The translations under genes and the position numbers were made by a program. Below are positions 44,001-54,439 of a DNA stretch of 64,000 nucleotides, one piece after another (within the stretch, counting starts at the first letter, position 1; each line of letters begins with the position of its first letter). The notes under the pieces are model-generated. The model worked only from the letters and a program-made list of their open reading frames with translations, was not told where the DNA came from and did not search any database. Source of the stretch: Limnephilus marmoratus (lineage: Eukaryota; Arthropoda; Insecta; Trichoptera; Limnephilidae); assembly GCA_917880885.1 (NCBI GenBank), contig OU862920.1:35747019-35811018 (forward strand), in the 5' to 3' direction.

Positions 44001-46084
44001 GAATATGCGTTTTGTCCAACAAATGATGGCTGGGAACCACCGGTGAATCCCTGAGATCCGCTAGAATATCCGCTCTGTCCTCCGAATGCAGAAGATCCGC
44101 CCTGCCCTCCGAACCCTGATGATCCACTCTTTTTAGATAAGGTGCTCTGTCCACCGAATCCACTCTGTCCTCCGAATCCTGCTGAACCACCTTGTCCGAA
44201 TGCTGCAGATCCGCCCTTAACTCCGATGGATCCACCATAACCGGATGATCCACTTTGACCTCCGAATCCTGTTGAACCACCTTGTCCGAAAGCAGTAGAT
44301 CCGCCCTTGACTCCGGTAGATCCACTGAAACCGGATGATCCACTTTGACCTCCATGACCTGCAGACGCACCTTGACCTCCAAATCCAGATGATCCTCCTT
44401 GTCCGCCAAATCCAGAGGATGCACTGTGTCCACTAAATCCAGAAGATCCTCCGTGTCCTGATCCGGATGAAATACTTCCTCCGAAACCGGCAGATCCACT
44501 CTTTGCTCCAAATCCACTATTTCCTCCGAATGATCCAGAACCACTTTGACCATATCCAGCCGCGCCGAAGTTTCCGGATGAAGAACCACCACCGAATGAT
44601 CCCGAGCCTCCTACTCCACCAGAAAATCCTTGGGTAAGCTTAAGCGGGGCTCCATTGTTTTGGCCGAATCCAGATTGTGATCCGCCGAAGTTTGATTGCC
44701 CTCCTGCACCAAGTCCTCCTTTGCTTGAGAAACCAGATTGGGATGCGAAAGATGACTTAAAACCATTTTGTGGTGCCCCGAAGGAGTTCTGTTGAGATGA
44801 GAAAGTTTCAACTTTGCTGAAGTCAGATCCGAATCCACCTTGTCTCGCGGGAGGGATGTAAGAAGGAGCAGAAAGGAAAGCTGAGCTTCCTCCTGCTGTC
44901 TTGGCGTTGCTTGGGGGAAGGTAAGTGTTGTCCAGCTTTGATCCCAAACTTGCTACCGCAAGCAGGGTAACTCCGATCCAGCACTGAAAAACAAACAGGA
45001 TGTAAAGATTAATTTTAATCAATATTAATCAAAATCAAAATTTTACTCTGAGTAAGTGTCAATAAAAAACATGTATAATAATTTGTAAAATTTAAGTAAT
45101 TTCGAATAATATTGGTTATTATTACATGTATTACAATAACACCAGCGAAGGTATTTTCTCTTTCAATACTATTTTAAATGTTCAGGTACATTTCAGACAA
45201 TATTATTTGTACTAGCAGGTAATGCCAAGTTTTTTGTCGGACCCAAGTCGTGATTCACGCTTTTCTTGTAACCAAATGCTATTCTTCAGTACCACCTCCT
45301 CAACCGCTTGCAGACTCTTGCTCTAATGACAGGTCGCTTATTGGTTGTATATAAGTAATTTTATTACAGTCGCAACGCTTACAAAATTGACCTTCCCATA
45401 TTCCTAAGAAAACAACAATGCGCTCATTGTAGACAATATAGAAACATTTGAACTTTATGATTTAAGGAAACCGATTTCCCTATTTTTTTTGTTTTATAAT
45501 AACGTATTTTGATTTTAGGTCCGTGAAAAAAAAATATCAATGGAACTGTATATGTTGAGGTTAAAAATCACAAAACCCAGCTAAAATTGGAATTTTAGTC
45601 TCATTATTTTTATTTCGGGACTTAATCAATACATTTGGAAAAAAAACATTTCGTAATGTATACCGTAATGTATACACCTAATAAACACCTGAACAACAAA
45701 GTTTACATTAAACTTGATAATGAAAATTTTGGCATAACTGCTGATTATATTTTTAGTTATTAAAAGTAATTAAGATGCACTTCTGAAAAGCTTCTTCTTT
45801 CTTCTACTGTAAAAGTTAAACAACATTTGAAACCAAAAATAAAACCCTAAAAACTTTAGTTAAACTTTTTTAATAAAGCTACTGCTTTATTTTGACCAGG
45901 ATACTTTTTTGGTGATAACATACAGAAAATAAGCCAGGATAATTAAATGAACAAAAACACTGAAATTATAAATAAAATTGTGGTTTTTCAAAGAGAGTGT
46001 TTTTCAGGAAATGATAAATTGTGAACAATATTAAAAAAAATAATGTAGGTGTAACTGGAAATTAAAACTTACAGTGTAAACCAT
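40493..46084 (-). CDS. Cuticular protein with RR-1 chitin-binding domain and resilin-like repeats (4 exons)
   Basis: Spliced CDS: 46084-46073, 44983-43911, 43423-43190, 41078-40493. All introns are GT-AG and the phases fit (0, 2, 2), giving about 634 residues. The protein should be secreted (signal peptide [19 protein letters not shown]) and bind chitin in cuticle. A Gly/Ser-rich repeat region precedes, and a Gly/Gln/Ser-rich region follows, a Rebers-Riddiford domain at about 353-412 with the RR-1 words [16 protein letters not shown]. The N-terminal motif [11 protein letters not shown] is common in insect cuticular and pupal cuticle proteins. An intron that cuts the signal peptide after four codons is typical of this family. 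Elastic-repeat/RR/elastic-repeat order is like pro-resilin, but resilin carries an RR-2 domain. Upstream lie a TATA box and initiator. The long open frames at 40483-41091 and 43945-44592 in other frames are shadows. Intron 3 (2.1 kb) holds repeat DNA. Confidence 0.95.
43190..43423 (-). CDS. Cuticle gene exon 3: RR-1 chitin-binding domain
   Basis: Acceptor GTTGCAG, then TTACGAAACCGG ([13 protein letters not shown]). The domain core is [40 protein letters not shown], with the conserved aromatic residues and the G-x-Y-x-ADE-GF pattern of Pfam chitin_bind_4. The donor is GG/GTAAAT. The in-frame continuation into the intron is GGG TAA, an immediate stop. Confidence 0.95.
43600..43850. repeat. Duplicated GA/CT-rich microsatellite block in cuticle intron 2
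   Basis: Two diverged copies (about 43640-43740 and 43741-43850), each with a GAGAGAG run, GCAAGAGAGAG, TTTTCTTTCTCTCT and a CATA end. Lies between exons 2 and 3. Confidence 0.6.
43911..44983 (-). CDS. Cuticle gene exon 2: signal peptide and N-terminal Gly/Ser repeats
   Basis: Acceptor TTTTTCAG, then TGCTGGATCGGAG. It begins [19 protein letters not shown] (the rest of the signal peptide and likely cleavage), then [15 protein letters not shown] long region of [10 protein letters not shown] and GSSGFSG modules follows, including two copies of a unit of about 30 residues centred on [13 protein letters not shown] and [13 protein letters not shown]. It ends [14 protein letters not shown], the start of the RR domain, at donor AG/GTAATT. 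Confidence 0.95.
46073..46084 (-). CDS. Cuticle gene exon 1: four codons
   Basis: ATG GTT TAC ACT then GTAAGT, a consensus donor. Too short for ORF finders. The start is chosen because it joins in phase to the hydrophobic signal peptide of exon 2, has the TATA box upstream, and is the first ATG after the predicted cap site. Confidence 0.88.
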
Positions 46085-46124
46085 CTTCTTATAGTTTAGT
46101 TGTTGCCACACTAATTCAAACCCC

Positions 46125-46163
46125 GAATGATGCCTTCTGCGGCCCAAATCACAAGTATTTATA
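46125..46163 (-). promoter_or_regulatory. Cuticle gene core promoter
   Basis: The minus strand has TATAAATA at 46163-46156, then GGCATCATTC with an initiator-like CATCATT at 46132-46126, about 31 bases downstream. The 5' UTR would be about 45 bases. Confidence 0.75.
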
Positions 46164-46164
46164 C

Positions 46165-47700
46165 TATTGCATGGGAGTTAGAACCCCACCGCGGACCTCT
46201 GAAAGTGTAAAAAAATTAATCTATCCACCATGGTGGCGTCTCGCTCTCTCGCGCTGGGCGCGGGTGAAAGGGAAGATGTGAAATACTCATCAGGATGCTA
46301 CTAATATGTACAATGCAGGGTATAAGTTTGGTAATTGGTACGAAAGGCAGAACCAAAACGTGTGGCAGAACAAAACCATGCGGTAGAAGTTAAAACTTCA
46401 GGAAACTAAAGTTGAGGAGACCGATTATTCTATCTCATTCTTTCGCAGGCTAAATCCTATAGATGTGAGAATTTATCTCTTCTTAGTGTCGCTTTATTGT
46501 TTCATCGAGTTTCAAATCATAACGGTGCTAAAAAAGTTTTCACTTCAAAAATTGACTTCAAATTGTGAAACGTCCCACTTGCAAGAAAACGTATATTTTT
46601 TTCAAATTTCGCAAACTTAATAATATCATGAGAAATTCAACATACCCTTTATGACGGTTGGAATAGGGTTATAGTAAAGCGAACGGAAAGTGGAAGAAGT
46701 AGACTGTTTAAAAATCCTTTTTATATTATTTGTTGAATAATTTTTGTGTGTAATTTAATTTTCATATTATTGTCTTTTGTTTTTGGGAGTGGTAACACCA
46801 AAAACATATGTCAATAAAATGAATTAGTTACCTCAGAATTCGTTATTAAATGTCAATCTACAATAAGTTTAGTGGAACCTACGTACGATACCTATACATT
46901 TAATCACATTTAATGGAAAAAAATAAAGGTGTTTGTTATTCGACGTTGGGGTTTCCATACTTTCTTACATAATTGTAAATCAATTATTATTTCTAGGGAA
47001 TGCCGCAAAACAGATATCGTGCAAAAACTGAATACATTAAAATTTACAACAATTTTATAAATTGTTTTAACCGTTTTTGCATTCTTCCTGAATTCAGGAT
47101 TTCAGCACAATTAATAATTATACCTACATCTTACGCAGTCATTATAAAAGTTTTTATCAAACTATTTTCAGAAGAGGATATTCTGTTGATTCCATCAAAT
47201 CATTCCCATGCATGTTACATAGGTAATTGGGAAAGACATCAACCATGCATACAATGTAAAGATACCAAATATAGATAGTACGACCCCGCTTCGCTAAATC
47301 TTCAGCTCTTTTTTCTTGTTGAACATTTTTGATTAATTATAATGAACATTTTTAAAAACAACGATCCTTAATTCAAACACTGTATCCAAATTCAGAAACT
47401 CGGCCAAAAATGGAACTGAGTAAATTTCACAAAACTATTCGTTATTATGTTTTTGACGCATGAACACTAACAATTTTTTGGTCTATACTCGTACTTTGTA
47501 ACTGATTTAACAAAAAATAATGTTTCAATCAAACTTCATTGGAACAATTCGGCAAATTAAACTTACTGTTCTCCTAATATGAACGCGAAGATGAGGAAAT
47601 CATAAAATTATGAAGACGGCAAAGGTGTAAAACCAACACGGCCGCGGCGACCGGAACTTGGTCCTCCAAGAAACCCCTAGATAGGAGGACTAAGAATATA
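46165..47700. other. Upstream of the cuticle gene; repeat D copy, otherwise unassigned
   Basis: An inverted repeat D copy at about 46385-46560 (GAGGAGACCGATTATTCTAT, CAGGCTAAATCCTATAGATG). A 92-codon plus frame at 47000-47278 (MPQNRYRAKTEYIKIYNN...) has no recognised domain and average AT-rich codon use; I do not call it. Confidence 0.45.
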
Positions 47701-47710
47701 AAGAACTTAC

Positions 47711-47913
47711 TAGAATTTGAAATTAAAACACTTTTGTACTACTTTCTTCCACTAATTTATATTTCACTAGGACCGGTTTCATCCTATTACGGACATTTTC
47801 AGACTGGTCAATTTTCAGTCCAGTCTGAAAATGTCCGTAATAGGATGAAACCGGTCCTAGTGAAGTATAAATTAGTGGAAGAAAGTACAAAAGTGTTTTA
47901 ATTTCAAATTCTA
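47711..47913. repeat. Long near-perfect foldback with GAAAC motif
   Basis: Arms 47711-47807 and 47820-47913 (94-97 bases) are inverted copies with about three differences, around a 12-base spacer. The right arm reads CTGAAAATGTCCGTAATAGG then ATGAAACCGGTCC: the CTGANGA...GAAAC pattern with one base changed and the stem TCC/GGA. Confidence 0.88.
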
Positions 47914-48606
47914 ATACAATAGAATTCCACCACGAATTATTAGTGCAAAAACTAGACTCGTTAAAAGAACTTACATTACATTGTACTTATATAAAAAATA
48001 TACATGGTGCTGAGGGACGCACTACTTGTTGTAGTTTAACCAATGATTTCTGATAACATTTGGAGAAAAAACGGTGTTTTTATTTTTATTGTTAACGGGT
48101 TATATGTGTAATTTTAAATTTATATTATATAGTCAATGATTTGGAGAAAAAATGATAATGAAACTAAAATGCCTTAAAAACCGCAAAAAACGTCCCCGTT
48201 GACGTTTTTGCAGTTTTTTCAAAAGTCAATATAAGTAATAATAAATCCGACATTTACAAAGATTATTAGTGTTATCTTCTTCAATGAAATACTAAAGAGT
48301 TTATATAATATCCCAAAATATGTTTCTGTGAAAAATATTATGCAGAACTTTTGACAGAAAAAAAAAATATTTATATGAATTTAAAAGAAAAATATTGTTC
48401 ATTTAAATTTGAATCCTGTGATGTCAGTTAGACTGCAATTATCAATTGTCACTTTTTTCTATTATTTGATTTAAAATATGAGATTTTGTTAGAAGAAACC
48501 ATTCAAAGGAAAGTGATATAAATAAATAAATATAAATGTCGTTTCTTTGTTAAAAAACTTTGCAACACGAGTGTTTTATTTATAAATTAATTATATAAAT
48601 ATATAT
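47914..48606. other. Intergenic, nothing recognised
   Basis: AT-rich. Short hairpin-prone stretch around 48179-48220 (AAAACGTCC / GACGTTTT). Confidence 0.35.
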
Positions 48607-49058
48607 ATTTACATTAGCTCCACACATGAGGCCCTGAGGAAAATATTTCCCCACAGGACCTACGTCATCTTTGAGGAGGCTGTGTGGAGGGTCTTTTTAG
48701 GAAAGGGAGGAGATGAAGTTCTGGGTAGGAATTTGGAGGTCAGTGTGTCCAGGAGTGACGAACGTATGATCCATCCCTCCCATTGCGGTGCAAGGCGATG
48801 TCCCGAGAGAGTACTTCTGGAGAAGTCAAAGGGTTCGTTCAACCACCCTCTATGGCTATCACTCTCGGCCGGCTATTCAACTGGTGGGCAGACGCATCCG
48901 CCGCCAAGACCCACACAAACCTCACCCCATGAACCCGGTCACCCCGGCTAAGTCACAAACGTAGCCAACCACTCGACGTGACCTATGGCAGAGGTGTTGG
49001 TTATCCAATAAATGGTTCCCGGGGCGGCGGTACCCATACCCGCCTCCCAAATTTAATA
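48607..49058 (-). mobile_element. SINE family B, full-length minus copy
   Basis: Head at 49058 (TTGGGAGGCGGGTATGGGTA, CCGCCGCCCCGGGAACC, ATTTATTGGATAACCAACAC), tail at 48607 (AAAAAGACCCTCCACACAGC, GATGACGTAGGTCC, TTCCTCAGGGCCTCATGTG, GAGCTAATGTAAATAT). About 450 bp. Confidence 0.78.
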
Positions 49059-49404
49059 TACATTCTTCTAAAAACTTCATAATATTTCTGTATTTTCGTA
49101 GCAAAAAATGTTTGCTCGCGTGTAAAGCTCAAGGACCTTTGAAAATGCCATGTACATCACTGAATCTAATAGTTCCTCCTTATTTGATAATCCCTGATGC
49201 AATAAAAGTTGCAGTAATAATATCCTATAAACTATAATACCGCCGTATTATTATATTAAGATTTTAGAGCCCCGAGGCACCGAGTCATTTCCTGAATGAC
49301 CACAACTGCATTTAAAGCGTGAAACAATCGACATGCTCCTACAATGAAGGAATTGAACAACTAAACTGGATATATTTTAATGCGATACGTTGCTTACCAT
49401 CTAC

Positions 49405-49625
49405 CTGGATACGTTCAATTCGTTGCTTGAAATGCTTTAGCAGCGTTTGGTGACCGATCTGAATAGTCAGGTACCTTCTCACCTTCCTCTTCTACATCTC
49501 CCTCCCGACCCTCCCCCCTACCTTCATCCTCACAACGTAACTCACTTATTGGGAATGCGGTAGTCTCACTGGCTCCAGACATGGATACAGTTGGGAATCT
49601 TGTGGGTAATTCACGTTTAAAAAGT
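49405..49625 (+). mobile_element. SINE family A, 5'-truncated copy
   Basis: TGCTTGAAATGCTTTAGCAG, CGATCTGAATAGTCAGGTAC, ATTGGGAATGCGGTAGTCTC, CTGGCTCCAGA and GGTAATTCACG follow the family order. Confidence 0.65.
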
Positions 49626-50214
49626 TCATCTTGTATGTCTTGCAAAAATTCAACTGCGATTCTTCAACGGAACGGTGTTTTTTTCCTTAGGTTATCCAAT
49701 GAACCTTCCAGTTTATTTTTAATTGCCGAGCACTATTCCATGCTATCATCTCCAAGTTTCATTGCGGATCCGCTTTAACACAAACGTGTAGGGCTCTCAG
49801 AGATAGGGCTCCATTTAATCGATGAGTCGTTATCAATTCTTCGCTACCTAAAATAGTCCAGTCAAGATGTATGTAAATAAATACGCTTCCCACGTCAAAT
49901 ATTATAAGAAATAAAGTTGTAGTAAATTTAATTATTTTTCATTTGAGACCAGACAGGTACAAACGACAGATAACCAAAAATAGTCATAAGTGGGTTTAGA
50001 GCGAAAATGCAAATAAACTGTTCTAAGTCTTTTTATGGTTTTACAGGAAAGGTGTTTATGGTGAACTTTTGTGAAGAACTTGAAAGTTTTTGCAGCATCT
50101 CAGGTTCTACTGGAGAGCAGCATATAGACATAAGACCTTCTCTAATCATCCGAGATAACAGTGATGTGGAAAAACTGGTTTGCTCCCCACCCTCCATTTC
50201 CCAAAACTTTCTTT

Positions 50215-50720
50215 CTAAGAAAACTGTCAGCCACTGAGCTATGGCGGCTTATCTAATACCCGCCAAATAATTCAATATATACTAGTGTTTCATTCAACAA
50301 TTACTAATTATTACATTTTTCCACCTGAAAACAACCAACTTTATTTTTGTTAATTATGTCTACAAATGTAGACATAATTTGTCTCGACGCCACCTAGCGA
50401 GAGATTTAGTAATAACAATACCTCCCTCACAAAAATAAAGTTGGTTGTTTTCAGGTGGAAGAATGTAATAATCAGTAATTGTTGAATGAAACACCAGTAT
50501 ATATTGAATTATTTTGCGGGTATTAGATAAGCCGCCATAGCTCAGTGGTCAGAGCATCCGACCGGCAATCAGAAGGACACGGGTTCTAGTCCCGTTGGCG
50601 GCAAGTATCTTTTCTCAGAAGATTTTTCAATGTAAATGAGTGTTTCAGACTGACAATTATTGCTTATTATAATTGTTACCCTTTGTTCTATGCATAAAAA
50701 TATTGTCTAAAACGTTAGTT
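50215..50720 (+). repeat. Ala-like tRNA-bearing repeat, single unit with truncated inverted partner
   Basis: The unit runs from about 50345 to 50720: AGACATAATTTGTCTCGACG, AAAATAAAGTTGGTTGTTTT, CAGGTGGAA, TTGTTGAATGAAACACCAG, tRNA-like body, then GTATCTTTTCTCAGAAGATT. Left of it, 50220-50342 is an inverted copy that stops within the tRNA (first about 19 bases only). Confidence 0.8.
50531..50603 (+). tRNA. tRNA-Ala-like (GGC), best-paired copy
   Basis: Acceptor GCCGCCA/TGGCGGC pairs fully. D stem GCTC/GAGC. Anticodon arm TCCGA-CCGGCAA-TCAGA with one mismatch (anticodon GGC). T arm ACGGG-TTCTAGT-CCCGT. Discriminator A. Anomalies: C at position 33, and GGC is not the usual eukaryotic Ala anticodon (AGC). 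TTTT follows 6 bases later. A repeat-borne tRNA gene or pseudogene. Confidence 0.55.
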
Positions 50721-50960
50721 TATAAATTAAAAATAACAAGTAACGACTGTTTTTGGTTATCTGCCGTTCTGAGAGAACCGCTGGGCCTACAAGTACCATT
50801 CCGGTCCCAAATGAAAGCTAATTAAATTTACTACAACTTATTTATATATTTCACAAAATAAGTGCCATTTCGACAAAAATTAATTATTTAATTAAATGAA
50901 GACAACATTAGCGAAACTCAATCGAAAATGTGGAGAACAGAAAAAACTGAAAAAAGATAT

Positions 50961-51032
50961 TGGCACCTCTCGGACTCGAACTCAGGACCCTTTGCTTACA
51001 TGGCAATTGGTCTACAATTGAGCTAAGGTGTC
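50961..51032 (-). tRNA. tRNA-like sequence (TGT loop), pseudogene
   Basis: Minus strand, GACACCTTAGCTC start, acceptor GACACCT/AGGTGCC with one mismatch, damaged D stem (GCTC against GACC), anticodon arm TTGC-CATGTAA-GCAA (TGT, Thr) with A at position 33, B box GAGTTCGAGTCC. Confidence 0.4.
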
Positions 51033-51364
51033 TATATCAAATTCGGTCACTTTTAACTGTATCACACTTCGACTAAGAACTACCAACATTATCATCATTT
51101 TCCTTAAAGCATATATTATTGGCTGCTATCTTTATGATTGCAAGATTCAACCCGAAATAAATTCTATATAGATAGTGTCTGGATAAATTTTTATACTTTT
51201 TATTTTTAATATGCGACATCTTTTGACTTTTCTGCTAGACTAGGATGAATATTTAATTTTAAATTTTTTGAGTTAAACCTAAAATTATAGTATTTAATTA
51301 AATGAAGACAATATTAGCGAAACTCAATCGAAAATGTGGAGAACAGAAAAATCAAAAAAGATAT

Positions 51365-51432
51365 TGGCACCTCTGGGACATGAACCCAGGGCCCTTTGAT
51401 GGCAAGTGCTCTACCGACTGAGCTAAGGTGTC
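51365..51432 (-). tRNA. tRNA-like sequence with deleted anticodon arm
   Basis: Minus strand GACACCTTAGCTCAGTCGGT, D stem GCTC/GAGC, T arm CTGGG-TTCATGT-CCCAG, acceptor end AGGTGCC. The anticodon arm is short and cannot form, so it is a pseudogene. Confidence 0.4.
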
Positions 51433-51890
51433 TGTAGGTCGTAGATGTAGATTGAATATACCGGTCAGACCCTTCCCTCACTGAGATATTGAGCAAAAAC
51501 TGAAAAAACTAAAAATTTCGTGGTGTTTTGGGTCCACCGCCGCTCCTATAGAGTTTTGGAAATACCAAATCTGTTTTTTTTATATTGGTTTAGGTCCTTA
51601 GTCCTAACAACATATAAAAAATTCGGAACGACCGGACCTTTAGCAAGCACGACCCCCTTTTCATGTTTAACTTTACTGGTCTATAATTAGTAAGCGTATA
51701 TAACGAATAGTTGTAAACCTTCCATCTGGTTTCGCTTGAGTTTAAAAACTCAGATCAGATTTTCAATCATTTGTTGAACAAAAAAATATTCGATAAGTCG
51801 GCATCTTAGTGAAATTTGCAAGGTTCCTGATGGAAGTAATAAATGTTTGATGACAGAAAACACATAGTTATCTGGTGGTTCTAGACTAAA

Positions 51891-51960
51891 ATGGAGACAC
51901 CATTTACTCCCGAACCCGACGTTCTCGCTTTCATCGCTTCAAACAAACAGATATTTACAG
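51891..51960 (+). CDS. Candidate first exon of an unidentified gene
   Basis: ATG opens 23 codons with balanced composition, unlike the AT-rich surroundings (METPFTPEPDVLAFIASN...), and ends ACAG/GTAGGT, a good splice donor, with no in-frame stop before it. No domain is recognisable in so short a piece and no second exon was found in the window to 64000, so this is a suggestion only. Confidence 0.3.
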
Positions 51961-52761
51961 GTAGGTCTTGTAAAATGAAAGACCTCCGTTATTATGTGAT
52001 AAAAATAAGTTTTATAACAATTTAGAAGTTTTGAAAATGGACATATACTATTTTTTTTTTATTTCGCAGCAGAAAAATTTTAAGAAATTTATTGTCTCAA
52101 CGTTAGTTTATTTTCCCTACTGTCGGCATTTCTTAGAAGTTCTTCCAATACATTACAGAAACAGAAATGAAAAATCTGAAAAAAATTAAAAACATGTGTT
52201 TTCGTATATTTGTTCACATTTTGGTGAATGGAATTAGAAAAATTTATCTTTTCACCCAAAACTATTCCAAGGTCACTCATTTCCGTAACAATAATAAAAG
52301 GCATAAACGCTCTGTAAGGATTTGAAAACACCATAATTACGATTATTCATCAATATTTCTGGCCGTTTTAGTATGTCGTACAGTATGGGGAATGCAAAAC
52401 TGGGATTTTGGTAATGCGCTGTAAAGTGCTTCATATACCGTAAAAATAATTATTTATTTTATTTTCATTATATTATATTTAACGGCTGTCAATGAAATCA
52501 TGAACTATCTTGTTAAGCATTACTAGAACCCTAATATCTTGGCGTTGATCAAGAGTTTTAAGCTTCGTGGATACATAGTTATAGACATAGAGGCAGTTAT
52601 ACTGTGTCTATAGCTATTTATTATTTCAATAGACACCGACGAATATTTTAATAATAATTCAGTCATACTAAAAAATTAGCTCTTCAATTTTCACGTAAAA
52701 TGCCGTCTTTTGTAAATTATTGATGTATTCTAACAGATTTCCGTAATTATATTCATCATTC

Positions 52762-53028
52762 ATGTCATTACGTACAACATTAAAGAGATTGGGTTGCCAC
52801 ACTCTAAATCCATTCTTCAATGATGAATACCGTCCTTGCTGTGGAACAAAAACAGATCCCTGTGGTAAACTTCCAAAAGTTATAATTGGTCACTTGTGGT
52901 TTGAACCTTCCGATCTTTCAGAAAATTCGCAATGCCATTTAGCAGAGTCGGATAAATCCCAAATGATTTGCAGTGGTTTTGTGAACCTCTCAACGCTAGA
53001 CACAATTAAATGTTTTAAAAAGGACTAA
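52762..53028 (+). CDS. Orphan open frame, 88 codons
   Basis: MSLRTTLKRLGCHTLNPFFN, then EYRPCCGTKTDPCGKLPKVI, with seven Cys and moderate codon complexity. I recognise no family. It could be a gene fragment, an exon or chance. No promoter or splice context is convincing. Confidence 0.2.
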   Translation: MSLRTTLKRLGCHTLNPFFNDEYRPCCGTKTDPCGKLPKVIIGHLWFEPSDLSENSQCHLAESDKSQMICSGFVNLSTLDTIKCFKKD

Positions 53029-53257
53029 CTTGTGGTTTGGGTTTCTCCCATACGTTTCTTGCTATTTTATATTTTCTACACTGACGACACACCGATAGAA
53101 GTATGTTGTGGCTCATTTTAAATCTGTAGGTATATATCACAATTGTAGGGATTGGTCTATACACATACTCACGCACATCGATTTGTACTTTTTTATAGAT
53201 TCGGGCGACATGCAAAACCCTCTTTTAAAATGTGAAATTTAATTTTGTCTTTTTTTT

Positions 53258-53580
53258 AAATTAGTTCCACAAAGGAGCCCCTGAGGAAAATATTTTCCCT
53301 CAGAAAATATTTTCTCTACTATGTCATCTTAGGGGATACTGTGTGGAGGGACTTTTTAATAAAGGGAAGGACAGGAAGTTCTGGGAGGGAAAAATTGTGA
53401 GGGGTGGGTAGGAATCAGGGGTTCAGTGTGTCCAGGGGTGACGGACGTGGGTCGAGAAAGTCCGGCTGGAAAGGTCAAAAGGCCTCCCTCAACCAATTTC
53501 TCTCGATCCGGCCTGCCACGCAGCAGGTGGACAGACGCATCAACCGCTAAGGCGTGGATAAATCTCACGCCATGAACCCA
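53258..53580 (-). mobile_element. SINE family B, 5'-truncated minus copy
   Basis: Tail at 53258 (AAAAAGTCCCTCCACACAGT, AAGATGACATAG) and family body up to about 53580. The GGGAGGCGGG head is missing. The CCCTCAGAAAATATTTTC block near the tail is duplicated. Confidence 0.7.
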
Positions 53581-54439
53581 TTAAACATTTTTTCTACAAC
53601 CATTGGAGTTCGTTAATATGATTTTGCATTTCAGCTCTAGGAAATTAATCAGGTTTCGTTTTGGAAATATTTCGCCCTCATTAAAAAATCATACCTCTAA
53701 TATTACGACTTTTTTAGGTTGTTTACACCCTAGCTGATAAACACGGATATACATTTATGTTACAATTCGTAAACACATGATCAACGATTTCAATAATTTC
53801 GGTTCGTAGAATGTCAATTACAAATAATTACGAAGAGATGCGAGACATCTCTTGTCAAACTGTGAAACCAATAAGTTAGCCTTGAGACTCTCCAAAGAAT
53901 ACAACACGCGGGAATCTTAATAATAAGATAAAAACAAATATGTTTTAAAATATCCCTTCAAATTGGCCACATTTTGGCCAGCGCGCATTCGCGGTTGTTT
54001 GCAAATTGGCAAAAATGTGTCCGAAAACGTTCCAATAGTTAGATTTTATATGATAATGAATGCATTTCTAACCCCTAGATCAATTTTGGAAGATATTTCT
54101 TCCAACGACACGATTTTAACGACTCAAAATGTCTATGCTAAATTCTCTCTTAATTCCTCTTAAGTTACCTGTATGTTACCTACATATACCTATTTACCTT
54201 TTCTTTTTTAAATTAATATTATTTTCTTTTTTAACTATTATGCTAAACAAATAACATTATTTTAAACTTTTTTATTTTATTTTTTTATTATAAACTTTAT
54301 TTTTATTTTTTTATTTTATATTCTTTCTCTTCTTTTTATTTCCTCTTTTTATTTCATCTATTTTTGGTTTTTTTTTGTACAAATCATGTGCCACATGTTC
54401 ATACCCATAATAATTTGACTGCCCTAAAATGGGAATACT

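Larger units (their letters stand above)
50885..51450 (-). repeat. tRNA-bearing repeat, mixed family, two tandem units
   Basis: Two direct copies 404 bp apart. Each has TTTAATTAAATGAAGACAA, ATTAGCGAAACTCAATCGAA, AATGTGGAGAACAGAAAAA, AAGATATTGGCACCTC, then a minus-sense tRNA-like body. The first is followed by the 300-bp body (TTCGGTCACTTTTAACTGTA, TATATTATTGGCTGCTATC, ATATAGATAGTGTCTGG). The second is cut off at about 51435. Confidence 0.8.

Noticed and set aside
43945..44592. 215-codon minus frame rich in Asp, Leu and Val
   Set aside because: Shadow of the Gly/Ser repeat frame of cuticle exon 2, open only because of repeat codon periodicity.
47000..47278. 92-codon plus frame as a gene
   Set aside because: No domain, AT-driven composition, no splice or promoter signals; kept only as a note.
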